Source of the DNA: Liolophura sinensis | Lineage: Eukaryota; Mollusca; Polyplacophora; Chitonida; Chitonidae | Reading direction: 5' to 3' | Assembly: GCF_032854445.1 (NCBI RefSeq) | Contig: NW_027018382.1 | Coordinates: 1-33,191 of the forward strand | Length of the DNA stretch: 33,191 nt | Shown here: positions 1 through 9,905 of the stretch, one piece after another | How positions within the stretch are numbered: position 1 is the stretch's first letter | How the letters are laid out: every line of letters starts with the position of its first letter | Notes under the pieces: model-generated | Databases searched by the model: none | The model's input: only the letters and a program-made list of their open reading frames with translations | Told to the model about the DNA's origin: nothing | Position numbers and translations under genes: made by a program

Positions 1-37
1 AAGACATTGAGTTTGTCTTCGACTTAGAAGTAAGACA
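1..37 (+). other. Alternative hairpins at the start of each monomer
   Basis: In U1, AAGACA at 1-6 can pair with TGTCTT at 14-19, and the same TGTCTT can pair with a second AAGACA at 32-37; CTTC at 17-20 can also pair with GAAG at 27-30. Only one can form at a time. The motif recurs in nearly every unit; U17, U52 and U53 have single-base losses in the first loop and U12 has two extra bases. Confidence 0.5.
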
Positions 38-55
38 TTTGCTGGGTGAGTTAAA

Positions 56-82
56 TGGGCTTGGCCCAAAGATTTGACGTCG
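56..82 (+). other. Short dyad and GACGTC palindrome
   Basis: TGGGC at 56-60 and GCCCA at 64-68 form a 5-bp stem with a 3-base loop. GACGTC follows at 76-81 within TGACGTCG, which is close to a CRE-type site. Both recur in nearly all units; U35 loses GACGTC. Function is not shown. Confidence 0.4.
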
Positions 83-114
83 TCTGGGCTACCGAAGGGC
101 ACATAACTTATAAT

Positions 115-208
115 GAAAAGTTGAATATAGTAATGACCAGTTGCGATTGTACATAGTTAATGTAGCCGATTTCAATTCGCAAAAAGACCAGGCAAAAATC
201 CAAAAGTG
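115..208 (+). other. Hypervariable segment of the monomer
   Basis: Most type-defining sites fall here: 119, 120, 140, 157, 163, 165, 166, 167, 173, 178, 185, 188, 202 and 208, as well as the 1-bp insertion of type a. The neighbouring segment 240-390 has far fewer. Shown in U1 and present at the same place in every unit. Confidence 0.7.
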
Positions 209-214
209 GAAAAA
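181..214 (+). other. Cluster of four A-tracts, possible bent DNA
   Basis: A-tracts at 181-185, 194-198, 202-205 and 210-214 in U1, with centres about 8-13 bp apart. Near-helical spacing of A-tracts is known to curve DNA. T185 in d, e and f units and T202 in a units shorten individual tracts. Confidence 0.45.
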
Positions 215-239
215 CTGTTCCAATGCTGCTGGTAAGAGG

Positions 240-390
240 CTAATCCGACGTATTTTGTGACGAGAAATCGAATGGTGCAAACCGCGTTGCTCTCCGACCA
301 ATACTTTTGGCTGTAGCCACAAATGAATAATCAATGATGTCAAGATCACGTGCCCAGCAACGGCTCTTACTCCATGGAAACCAAGGAAAT
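240..390 (+). other. Conserved core of the monomer
   Basis: From the GCTAATCCGACG stretch to about 390, units are nearly invariant; exceptions include G254, A264, changes at 269-270, A373 in U21 and the shared U8/U43 changes. It contains TGGCT-GT-AGCCA at 308-319, CACGTG at 347-352 and TCCATGGA at 371-378. CACGTG is the E-box or G-box core in other contexts; no role is shown here. Confidence 0.6.
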
Positions 391-500
391 TTGCAATTTT
401 TCAACAGCTGGAGATGCCTGGCCCAATTGCGCATCCTTTGGCACCTTATTGATGTGGGTCAGTGTTCAATTGTACTTTTTACAGCGGATTGTATCAAGTA

Positions 501-548
501 CCTTGTGTTTTTTTTATATACAAATGGTGTGGTTTTTCTACATGTAGA
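501..548 (+). other. T-run, TATATA stretch and 12-bp palindrome
   Basis: A run of usually eight Ts at 508-515 (seven or nine in some units) runs into TTATATA, followed by the perfect palindrome TCTACATGTAGA at 537-548 that ends two bases before the chosen monomer boundary. Sites 505 and 517 are diagnostic. The TATA-like stretch could be a promoter element, but nothing in the sequence supports transcription. Confidence 0.45.
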
Positions 549-550
549 TA

Positions 551-1100
551 AAGACATTGAGTTTGTCTTCGACTTAGAAGTAAGACATTTGTTGGGTGAG
601 TTAAATGGGCTTGGCCCAAAGATTTGACGTCGTCTGGGCTACCGAAGGGCACATAACTTATAATGAAAAGTTGAATATAGTAATGACCAGTCGCGATTGT
701 ACATAGTTAATGTAGCCGATTTCAATTAGCAAAAAGAACAGGCAAAAATCCAAAAGTGGAAAAACTGTTCCAATGCTGCTGGTAAGAGGCTAATCCGACG
801 TATTTTGTGACGAGAAATCGAATGGTGCAAACCGCGTTGCTCTCCGACCAATACTTTTGGCTGTAGCCACAAATGAATAATCAATGATGTCAAGATCACG
901 TGCCCAGCAACGGCTCTTACTCCATGGAAACCAAGGAAATTTGCAATTTTTCAACAGCTGGAGATGCCTGGCCCAATTGCGCATCCTTTGGCACCTTATT
1001 GATGTGGGTCAGTGTTCAATTGTACTTTTTACAGCGGATTGTATCAAGTACCTTTTGTTTTTTTTATATACAAATGGTGTGGTTTTTCTACATGTAGATA
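551..1100 (+). repeat. U2, g-like, 550 bp
   Basis: T42, AG119-120, T163, A178, A188, T505, T517. Like U17 and U18 it carries A188 without the C163 of true g units. Confidence 0.95.
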
Positions 1101-1651
1101 AAGACATTGAGTTTGTCTTCGACTTAGAAGTAAGACATTTGCTGGGTGAGATAAATGGGCTTGGCCCAAAGATTTGACGTCGTCTGGGCTACCGAAGGGC
1201 ACATAACTTATAATGAAAAGTTGAATATAGTAATGACCAGTCGCGATTGTACATAGTTAATGTAGCCGATTTCAATTAGCAAAAAGGACCAGGCAAAAAT
1301 CCAAAAGTGGAAAAACTGTTCCAATGCTGCTGGTAAGAAGCTAATCCGGCGTATTTTGTGACGAGAAATCGAATGGTGCAAACCGCGTTGCTCTCCGACC
1401 AATACTTTTGGCTGTAGCCACAAATGAATAATCAATGATGTCAAGATCACGTGCCCAGCAACGGCTCTTACTCCATGGAAACCAAGGAAATTTGCAATTT
1501 TTCAACAGCTGGAGATGCCTGGCCCAATTGCGCATCCTTTGGCACCTTATTGATGTGGGTCAGTGTTCAATTGTACTTTTTACAGCGGATTGTATCAAGT
1601 ACCTTTTGATTTTTTTACATACAAATGGTGTGGTTTTTCTACATGTAGATA
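1101..1651 (+). repeat. U3, unclassified variant, 551 bp
   Basis: Private changes: T51 to A, an extra G before GACC near 186, A248 to G, and T508 to A, which splits the T-run. Also has A238 and C517. Confidence 0.95.
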
Positions 1652-2201
1652 AAGACATTGAGTTTGTCTTCGACTTAGAAGTAAGACATTTGTTGGGTGA
1701 GTTAAATGGGCTTGGCCCAAAGATTTGACGTCGTCTGGGCTACCGAAGGGCACATAACTTATAATGAAAAGTTGAATATAGTAATGATCAGTCGCGATTG
1801 TACATAGTTAATGCAGCCGATTTCAATTAGCAAAATGACCAGGCAAAAATCCAAAAGTGGAAAAACTGTTCCAATGCTGCTGGTAAGAGGCTAATCCGAC
1901 GTATTTTGTGACGAGAAATCGAATGGTGCAAACCGCGTTGCTCTCCGACCAATACTTTTGGCTGTAGCCACAAATGAATAATCAATGATGTCAAGATCAC
2001 GTGCCCAGCAACGGCTCTTACTCCATGGAAACCAAGGAAATTTGCAATTTTTCAACAGCTGGAGATGCCTGGCCCAATTGCGCATCCTTTGGCACCTTAT
2101 TGATGTGGGTCAGTGTTCAATTGTACTTTTTACAGCGGATTGTATCAAGTACCTTTTGTTTTTTTTACATACAAATGGTGTGGTTTTTCTACATGTAGAT
2201 A
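1652..2201 (+). repeat. U4, j-like with T185, 550 bp
   Basis: C163 combined with T185, a pairing seen in no other unit. Private C137 to T. T505, C517. Confidence 0.95.
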
Positions 2202-2750
2202 AAGACATTGAGTTTGTCTTCGACTTAGAAGTAAGACATTTGTTGGGTGAGTTAAATGGGCTTGGCCCAAAGATTTGACGTCGTCTGGGCTACCGAAGGG
2301 CACATAACTTATAATGAAAAGTTGAATATAGTAATGACCAGTCGCGATTGTACATAGTTAATGCAGCCGATTTCAATTAGCAAAAAGACCAGGCAAAAAT
2401 CCAAAAGTGGAAAAACTGTTCCAATGCTGCTGGTAAGAGGCTAATCCGACGTATTTTGTGACGAGAAATCGAATGGTGCAAACCGCGTTGCTCTCCGACC
2501 AATACTTTTGGCTGTAGCCACAAATGAATAATCAATGATGTCAAGATCACGTGCCCAGCAACGGCTCTTACTCCATGGAAACCAAGGAAATTTGCAATTT
2601 TTCAACAGCTGGAGATGCCTGGCCCAATTGCGCATCCTTTGGCACCTTATTGATGTGGGTCAGTGTTTAATTGTACTTTTTACAGCGGGTTGTATCAAGT
2701 ACCTTGTGTTTTTTTATATACAAATGGTGTGGTTTTTCTACATGTAGATA
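2202..2750 (+). repeat. U5, type j, 549 bp
   Basis: C163, C188, then T467 and G488 with a seven-T run. The right-hand haplotype matches U16, U52 and U60. Confidence 0.95.
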
Positions 2751-3299
2751 AAGACATTGAGTTTGTCTTCGACTTAGAAGTAAGACATTTGTTCGGTGAG
2801 TTAAATGGGCTTGGCCCAAAGATTTGACGTCGTCTGGGCTACCGAAGGGCACATAACTTATAATGAAATGTTGAATATAGTAATGACCAGTCGCGATTGT
2901 ACATAGTTAATGTAGCCGATTTCAATTAGCAAAATGACCAGGCAAAATCCAAAAGTGGAAAAACTGTTCCAATGCTGCTGGTAAGAAACTAATCCGACGT
3001 ATTTTGTGACGAGAAATCGAATGGTGCAAACCGCGTTGCTCTCCGACCAATACTTTTGGCTGTAGCCACAAATGAATAATCAATGATGTCAAGATCACGT
3101 GCCCAGCAACGGCTCTTACTCCATGGAAACCAAGGAAATTTGCAATTTTTCAACAGCTGGAGATGCCTGGCCCAATTGCGCATCCTTTGGCACCTTATTG
3201 ATGTGGGTCAGTGTTCAATTGTACTTTTTACAGCGGATTGTATCAAGTACCTTTTGTTTTTTTTACATACAAATGGTGTGGTTTTTCTACATGTAGATA
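2751..3299 (+). repeat. U6, f-like, 549 bp
   Basis: T119, T185, A238 and A239 together, T505, C517. Private GGTG change to CGGTG near 43. One A missing from the tract at 194-198. Confidence 0.95.
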
Positions 3300-3849
3300 A
3301 AGACATTGAGTTTGTCTTCGACTTAGAAGTAAGACATTTGTTGGGTGAGTTAAATGGGCTTGGCCCAAAGATTTGACGTCGTCTGGGCTACCGAAGGGCA
3401 CATAACTTATAATGAAAAGTTGAATATAGTAATGACCAGTCGCGATTGTACATAGTTAATGCAGCCGATTTCAATTAGCAAAAAAGAACAGGCAAAAATC
3501 CAAAAGTGGAAAAACTGTTCCAATGCTGCTGGTAAGAGGCTAATCCGACGTATTTTGTGACGAGAAATCGAATGGTGCAAACCGCGTTGCTCTCCGACCA
3601 ATACTTTTGGCTGTAGCCACAAATGAATAATCAATGATGTCAAGATCACGTGCCCAGCAACGGCTCTTACTCCATGGAAACCAAGGAAATTTGCAATTTT
3701 TCAACAGCTGGAGATGCCTGGCCCAATTGCGCATCCTTTGGCACCTTATTGATGTGGGTCAGTGTTCAATTGTACTTTTTACAGCGGATTGTATCAAGTA
3801 CCTTGTGTTTTTTTATATACAAATGGTGTGGTTTTTCTACATGTAGATA
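3300..3849 (+). repeat. U7, type g, 550 bp
   Basis: C163, A188, G505, seven Ts. One extra A in the tract at 181-185 offsets the shorter T-run. Confidence 0.95.
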
Positions 3850-4401
3850 AAGACATTGGAGTTTGTCTTCGACTTAGAAGTAAGACATTTGTTGGGTGAG
3901 TTAAATGGGCTTGGCCCAAAGATTTGACGTCGTCTGGGCTACCGAAGGGCACATAACTTATAATGAAAAATTGAATATAGTAATGACCAGTCGCGATTGT
4001 ACATAGCTAATGTACCCGATTTCAATAAGCAAAAAGACCAGGCAAAAATCCAAAAGTGGAAAAAACTGTTCCAATGCTGCTGGTAAGAGGCTAATCCGAC
4101 GTATTTTGTGACGAGAAATCGAATGGTGCAAACCGCGTTGCTCTCCGACCAATACTTTTGGCTGTAGCCACAAATTAATAATCAATGATGTCAAGATCAC
4201 GTGCCCAGCAACGGCTCTTACTCCATGGAAACCATAGAAATTTGCAATTTTTCAACAGCTGGAGATGCCTGGCCCAATTGCGCATCTTTTGGCACCTTAT
4301 TGATGTGGGTCAGTGTTCAATTGTACTTTTTACAGCGGATTGTATCAAGTACCTTGTGTTTTTTTTATATACAAATGGTGTGGTTTTTCTACATGTAGAT
4401 A
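3850..4401 (+). repeat. U8, type h, 552 bp
   Basis: AA119-120, G140, C157, C165, CAATAAGC. Three substitutions shared only with U43: AAATTAATA near 321-329, CCATAG near 381, and CATCTTTTGG near 432. Two single-base insertions. Confidence 0.95.
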
Positions 4402-4950
4402 AAGACATTGAGTTTGTCTTCGACTTAGAAGTAAGACATTTGTTGGGTGAGTTAAATGGGCTTGGCCCAAAGATTTGACGTCGTCTGGGCTACCGAAGGG
4501 CACATAACTTATAATGAAATGTTGAATATAGTAATGACCAGTCGCGATTGTACATAGTTAATGTAGCCGATTTCAATTAGCAAAATGACCAGGCAAAAAT
4601 CCAAAAGTGGAAAAACTGTTCCAATGCTGCTGGTAAGAGGCTAATCCGACGTATTTTGTGACGAGAAATCGAATGGTGCAAACCGCGTTGCTCTCCGACC
4701 AATACTTTTGGCTGTAGCCACAAATGAATAATCAATGATGTCAAGATCACGTGCCCAGCAACGGCTCTTACTCCATGGAAACCAAGGAAATTTGCAATTT
4801 TCAACAGCTGGAGATGCCTGGCCCAATTGCGCATCCTTTGGCACCTTATTGATGTGGGTCAGTGTTCAATTGTACTTTTTACAGCGGATTGTATCAAGTA
4901 CCTTGTGTTTTTTTTATATACAAATGGTGTGGTTTTTCTACATGTAGATA
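4402..4950 (+). repeat. U9, type f, 549 bp
   Basis: T42, T119, T185, G505. One T missing from the run at 397-401. First of four consecutive f units. Confidence 0.95.
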
Positions 4951-5500
4951 AAGACATTGAGTTTGTCTTCGACTTAGAAGTAAGACATTTGCTGGGTGAG
5001 TTAAATGGGCTTGGCCCAAAGATTTGACGTCGTCTGGGCTACCGAAGGGCACATAACTTATAATGAAATGTTGAATATAGTAATGACCAGTCGCGATTGT
5101 ACATAGTTAATGTAGCCGATTTCAATTAGCAAAATGACCAGGCAAAAATCCAAAAGTGGAAAAACTGTTCCAATGCTGCTGGTAAGAGGCTAATCCGACG
5201 TATTTTGTGACGAGAAATCGAATGGTGCAAACCGCGTTGCTCTCCGACCAATACTTTTGGCTGTAGCCACAAATGAATAATCAATGATGTCAAGATCACG
5301 TGCCCAGCAACGGCTCTTACTCCATGGAAACCAAGGAAATTTGCAATTTTTCAACAGCTGGAGATGCCTGGCCCAATTGCGCATCCTTTGGCACCTTATT
5401 GATGTGGGTCAGTGTTCAATTGTACTTTTTACAGCGGATTGTATCAAGTACCTTGTGTTTTTTTTATATACAAATGGTGTGGTTTTTCTACATGTAGATA
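4951..5500 (+). repeat. U10, type f, 550 bp
   Basis: C42, T119, T185, T397, A488, G505, eight Ts. No private change seen. Confidence 0.95.
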
Positions 5501-6050
5501 AAGACATTGAGTTTGTCTTCGACTTAGAAGTAAGACATTTGCTGGGTGAGTTAAATGGGCTTGGCCCAAAGATTTGACGTCGTCTGGGCTACCGAAGGGC
5601 ACATAACTTATAATGAAATGTTGAATATAGTAATGACCAGTCGCGATTGTACATAGTTAATGTAGCCGATTTCAATTAGCAAAATGACCAGGCAAAAATC
5701 CAAAAGTGGAAAAACTGTTCCAATGCTGCTGGTAAGAGGCTAATCCGACGTATTTTGTGACGAGAAATTGAATGGTGCAAACCGCGTTGCTCTCCGACCA
5801 ATACTTTTGGCTGTAGCCACAAATGAATAATCAATGATGTCAAGATCACGTGCCCAGCAACGGCTCTTACTCCATGGAAACCAAGGAAATTTGCAATTTT
5901 TCAACAGCTGGAGATGCCTGGCCCAATTGCGCATCCTTTGGCACCTTATTGATGTGGGTCAGTGTTCAATTGTACTTTTTACAGCGGATTGTATCAAGTA
6001 CCTTGTGTTTTTTTTATATACAAATGGTGTGGTTTTTCTACATGTAGATA
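5501..6050 (+). repeat. U11, type f, 550 bp
   Basis: As U10 except a private C to T at 269, turning ATCGAA into ATTGAA, a CpG transition. Confidence 0.95.
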
Positions 6051-6603
6051 AAGACATTGAGTTTGTCTTCGGGACTTAGAAGTAAGACATTTGTTGGGTG
6101 AGTTAAATGGGCTTGGCCCAAAGATTTGACGTCGTCTGGGCTACCGAAGGGCACATAACTTATAATGAAATGTTGAATATAGTAATGACCAGTCGCGATT
6201 GTACATAGTTAATGTAGCAGATTTCAATTAGCAAAATGACCAGGCAAAAATCCAAAAGTGGAAAAACTGTTCCAATGCTGCTGGAAAGAGGCTAATCCGA
6301 CGTATTTTGTGACGAGAAATCGAATGGTGCAAACCGCGTTGCTCTCCGACCAATACTTTTGGCTGTAGCCACAAATGAATAATCAATGATGTCAAGATCA
6401 CGTGCCCAGCAACGGCTCTTACTCCATGGAAACCAAGGAAATTTGCAATTTTTCAACAGCTGGAGATGCCTGGCCCAATTGCGCATCCTTTGGCACCTTA
6501 TTGATGTGGGTCAGTGTTCAATTGTACTTTTTACAGCGGATTGTATCAAGTACCTTGTGTTTTTTTTTATATACAAATGGTGTGGTTTTTCTACATGTAG
6601 ATA
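6051..6603 (+). repeat. U12, type f, 553 bp
   Basis: T42, T119, T185. Two extra Gs near 21, nine Ts, A167 (otherwise only in k units), and T233 to A (otherwise only in U36). Confidence 0.95.
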
Positions 6604-7154
6604 AAGACATTGAGTTTGTCTTCGACTTAGAAGTAAGACATTTGCTGGGTGAGTTAAATGGGCTTGGCCCAAAGATTTGACGTCGTCTGGGCTACCGAAG
6701 GGCACATAACTTATAATGAAAAATTGAATATAGTAATGACCATTCGCGATTGTACATAGCTAATGTACCCGATTTAAAATAAGCAAAAAGACCAGGCAAA
6801 AATCCTAAAGTGGAAAAACTGTTCCAATGCTGCTGGTAAGAGGCTAATCCGACGTATTTTGTGACGAGAAATCGAATGGTGCAAACCGCGTTGCTCTCCG
6901 ACCAATACTTTTGGCTGTAGCCACAAATGAATAATCAATGATGTCAAGATCACGTGCCCAGCAACGGCTCTTACTCCATGGAAACCAAGGAAATTTGCAA
7001 GTTTTCAACAGCTGGAGATGCCTGGCCCAATTGCGCATCCTTTGGCACCTTATTGATGTGGGTCAGTGTTCAATTGTACTTTTTACAGCGGATTGTATCA
7101 AGTACCTTTTGTTTTTTTTATATACAAATGGTGTGGTTTTTCTACATGTAGATA
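6604..7154 (+). repeat. U13, type a, 551 bp
   Basis: AA119-120, T140, C157, C165, AAAATAAGC, T202, G397, T505. Closest in haplotype to U37 and U39. Confidence 0.95.
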
Positions 7155-7704
7155 AAGACATTGAGATTGTCTTCGACTTAGAAGTAAGACATTTGTTGGG
7201 TGAGTTAAATGGGCTTGGCCCAAAGATTTGACGTCGTCTGGGCTACCGAAGGGCACATAACTTATAATGAAATGTTGAATATAGTAATGACCAGTCGCGA
7301 TTGTACATAGTTAATGTAGCCGATTTAAATTAGCAAAAAGACCAGGCAAAAATCCAAAAGTGGAAAAACTGTTCCAATGCTGCTGGTAAGAGGCTAATCC
7401 GACGTATTTTGTGACGAGAAATCGAATGGTGCAAACCGCGTTGCTCTCCGACCAATACTTTTGGCTGTAGCCACAAATGAATAATCAATGATGTCAAGAT
7501 CACGTGCCCAGCAACGGCTCTTACTCCATGGAAACCAAGGAAATTTGCAATTTTTCAACAGCTGGAGATGCCTGGCCCAATTGCGCATCCTTTGGCACCT
7601 TATTGATGTGGGTCAGTGTTCAATTGTACTTTTTACAGCGGATTGTATCAAGTACCTTTTGTTTTTTTTATATACAAATGGTGTGGTTTTTCTACATGTA
7701 GATA
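7155..7704 (+). repeat. U14, type b, 550 bp
   Basis: A12, T42, T119, A173, T397, T505. Indistinguishable from U24 at the sites scored. Confidence 0.95.
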
Positions 7705-8259
7705 AAGACATTGAGTTTGTCTTCGACTTAGAAGTAAGACCATTTGCTGGGTGAGTTAAATGGGCTTGGCCCAAAGATTTGACGTCGTCTGGGCTATCGA
7801 AGGGCACATAACTTATAATGAAAAGTTGAATATAGTAATGACCAGTCGCGATTGTACATAGTTAATGTAGCCGATTTCAATTCGCAAAAAGACCAGGCCA
7901 AAAATCCCAAAAAGTAGAAAAACTGTTCCAATGCTGCTGGTAAGAGGCTAATCCGACGTATTTTGTGACGAGAAATCGAATGGTGCAAACCGCGTTGCTC
8001 TCCGACCAATACTTTTGGCTGTAGCCACAAATGAAATAATCAATGATGTCAAGATCACGTGCCCAGCAACGGCTCTTACTCCATGGAAACCAAGGAAATT
8101 TGCAATTTTTTCAACAGCTGAGATGCCTGGCCCAATTGCGCATCTTTGGCACCTTATTGATGTGGGTCAGTGTTCAATTGTACTTTTTACAGCGGATTGT
8201 ATCAAGTACCTTTTGTTTTTTTTAAATACAAATGGTGTGGGTTTTTCTACATGTAGATA
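7705..8259 (+). repeat. U15, type c, 555 bp, many indels
   Basis: T92, C178, A208 mark type c. It carries nine single-base indels relative to U25 plus a T to A in the TATATA stretch, the heaviest load of any unit. Most indels lie in base runs, suggesting consensus error. Confidence 0.93.
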
Positions 8260-8807
8260 AAGACATTGAGTTTGTCTTCGACTTAGAAGTAAGACATTTG
8301 TTGGGTGAGTTAAATGGGCTTGGCCCAAAGATTTGACGTCGTCTGGGCTACCGAAGGGCACATAACTTATAATGAAATGTTGAATATAGTAATGACCAGT
8401 CGCGATTGTACATAGTTAATGTAGCCGATTTCAATTAGCAAAATGACCAGGCAAAAATCCAAAAGTGAAAAACTGTTCCAATGCTGCTGGTAAGAGGCTA
8501 ATCCGACGTATTTTGTGACGAGAATCGAATGGTGCAAACCGCGTTGCTCTCCGACCAATACTTTTGGCTGTAGCCACAAATGAATAATCAATGATGTCAA
8601 GATCACGTGCCCAGCAACGGCTCTTACTCCATGGAAAACCAAGGAAATTTGCAAGTTTTCAACAGCTGGAGATGCCTGGCCCAATTGCGCATCCTTTGGC
8701 ACCTTAATGATGTGGGTCAGTGTTTAATTGTACTTTTTACAGCGGGTTGTATCAAGTACCTTGTGTTTTTTTATATACAAATGGTGTGGTTTTTCTACAT
8801 GTAGATA
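8260..8807 (+). repeat. U16, type d left half, j right half, 548 bp
   Basis: T119, T185, G397 as in d, then T467, G488, G505 and seven Ts as in j. Two missing and one extra base besides the T-run. T to A in TTATTG near 449. Confidence 0.93.
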
Positions 8808-9358
8808 AAGACATGAGTTTGTCTTCGACTTAGAAGTAAGACATTTGCTGGGTGAGTTAAATGGGCTTGGCCCAAAGATTTGACGTCGTCTGGGCTACCG
8901 AAGGGCACATAACTTATAATGAAATTGTTGAATATAGTAATGACCAGTCGCGATTGTACATAGTTAATGTAGCCGATTTCAATTAGCAAAAAGAACAGGC
9001 AAAAATCCAAAAGTGGAAAAACTGTTCTAATGCTGCTGGTAAGAGGCTATTCCGACGTATTTTGTGACGAGAAATCGAATGGTGCAAACCGCGTTGCTCT
9101 CCGACCAATACTTTTGGCTGTAGCCACAAATGAATAATCAATGATGTCAAGATCACGTGCCCAGCAACGGCTCTTACTCCATGGAAACCAAGGAAATTTG
9201 CAATTTTTCAACAGCTGGAGATGCCTGGCCCAATTGCGCATCCTTTGGCACCTTATTGATGTGGGTCAGTGTTTCAATTGTACTTTTTACAGCGGATTGT
9301 ATCAAGTACCTTTTGTTTTTTTTATATACAAATGGTGTGGTTTTTCTACATGTAGATA
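8808..9358 (+). repeat. U17, g-like, 551 bp
   Basis: T163, A188. One T missing near 7, one extra T near 119 and one near 466. Private C to T near 220 and A to T near 243. Confidence 0.93.
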
Positions 9359-9905
9359 AAGACATTGAGTTTGTCTTCGACTTAGAAGTAAGACATTTGT
9401 TGGGTGAGTTAAATGGCTTGGCCCAAAGATTTGACGTCGTCTGGGCTACCGAAGGGCACATAACTTATAATGAAAAGTTGAATATAGTAATGACCAGTCG
9501 CGATTGTACATAGTTAATGTAGCCGATTTCAATTAGCAAAAAGAACAGGCAAAAATCCAAAGTGGAAAAACTGTTCCAATGCTGCTGGTAAGAGGCTAAT
9601 CCGACGTATTTTGTGACGAGAAATCGAATGGTGCAAACCGCGTTGCTCTCCGACCAATACTTTTGGCTGTAGCCACAAATGAATAATCAATGATGTCAAG
9701 ATCACGTGCCCAGCAACGGCTCTTACTCCATGGAAACCAAGGAAATTTGCAATTTTTCAACAGCTGGAGATGCCTGGCCCATTGCGCATCCTTTGGCACC
9801 TTATTGATGTGGGTCAGTGTTCAATTGTACTTTTTACAGCGGATTGTATCAAGTACCTTTTGTTTTTTTTACATACAAATGGTGTGGTTTTTCTACATGT
9901 AGATA
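9359..9905 (+). repeat. U18, g-like, 547 bp
   Basis: T163, A188, T505, C517. The shortest full unit: it lacks one base each near 59, 202 and 425, all in short base runs. Confidence 0.93.

Larger units (their letters stand above)
1..550 (+). repeat. U1, type c2, 550 bp (coordinate reference)
   Basis: C42, AG119-120, C178, G208, G505, eight Ts. Private C to T at 142 changes TCGCGA to TTGCGA. Used as the monomer coordinate system because it has no indel. Confidence 0.95.
3300..8259 (+). repeat. Module g-h-f4-a-b-c (U7-U15)
   Basis: Unit types run g, h, four f units, a, b, c. The same order of g, h, optional f, a, b, c appears at 11005-13755 without f and at 22562-25859 with a single f. The f run (U9-U12) looks like a local single-unit expansion. 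Confidence 0.75.

Noticed and set aside
240-280. CENP-B box
   Set aside because: No match to the core pattern TTCG, four bases, A, two bases, CGGG anywhere in the monomer on either strand that I could find.
261-320. tRNA-derived element on the minus strand (TTCGATT with an upstream TGGTCGG)
   Set aside because: The TTCGATT resembles a T-loop, but the flanking 5-base arms do not pair and the A-box match is poor.
240-434. Minus-strand open frame of 64 codons starting MRNWARHLQ
   Set aside because: It covers the same bases as the plus-strand frames and is preserved because the DNA core is conserved. No domain or translation signal is visible.
350-547. Hydrophobic frame starting at GTG (PSNGSYSMETKE), possible membrane peptide
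   Set aside because: The hydrophobic stretch comes from T-rich DNA, there is no ATG at its start, no upstream signal, and no homolog I recognise.
1-550. 5S rRNA or rDNA spacer repeat unit
   Set aside because: No 5S internal promoter boxes or recognisable rRNA sequence on either strand of the monomer. A spacer subrepeat cannot be excluded without flanks.
1-550. Monomer as an internal dimer of about 275 bp
   Set aside because: Only short coincidental matches such as TGGCCCAA at 62 and 419 were seen; the halves do not align.
334-627. Plus-strand open frame of 97 codons starting MMSRSRAQQ, repeated in most units
   Set aside because: It recurs only because the DNA repeats. It is cut to 60-88 codons by T-run changes and indels in many units, overlaps other open frames in two more frames, and shows no recognisable domain.
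9157-9513. Longer fused frames of 118-122 codons in U18, U46-U47 and U47-U48
   Set aside because: They arise only where single-base losses join two short frames, and these units lie in the indel clusters. Likely consensus errors.
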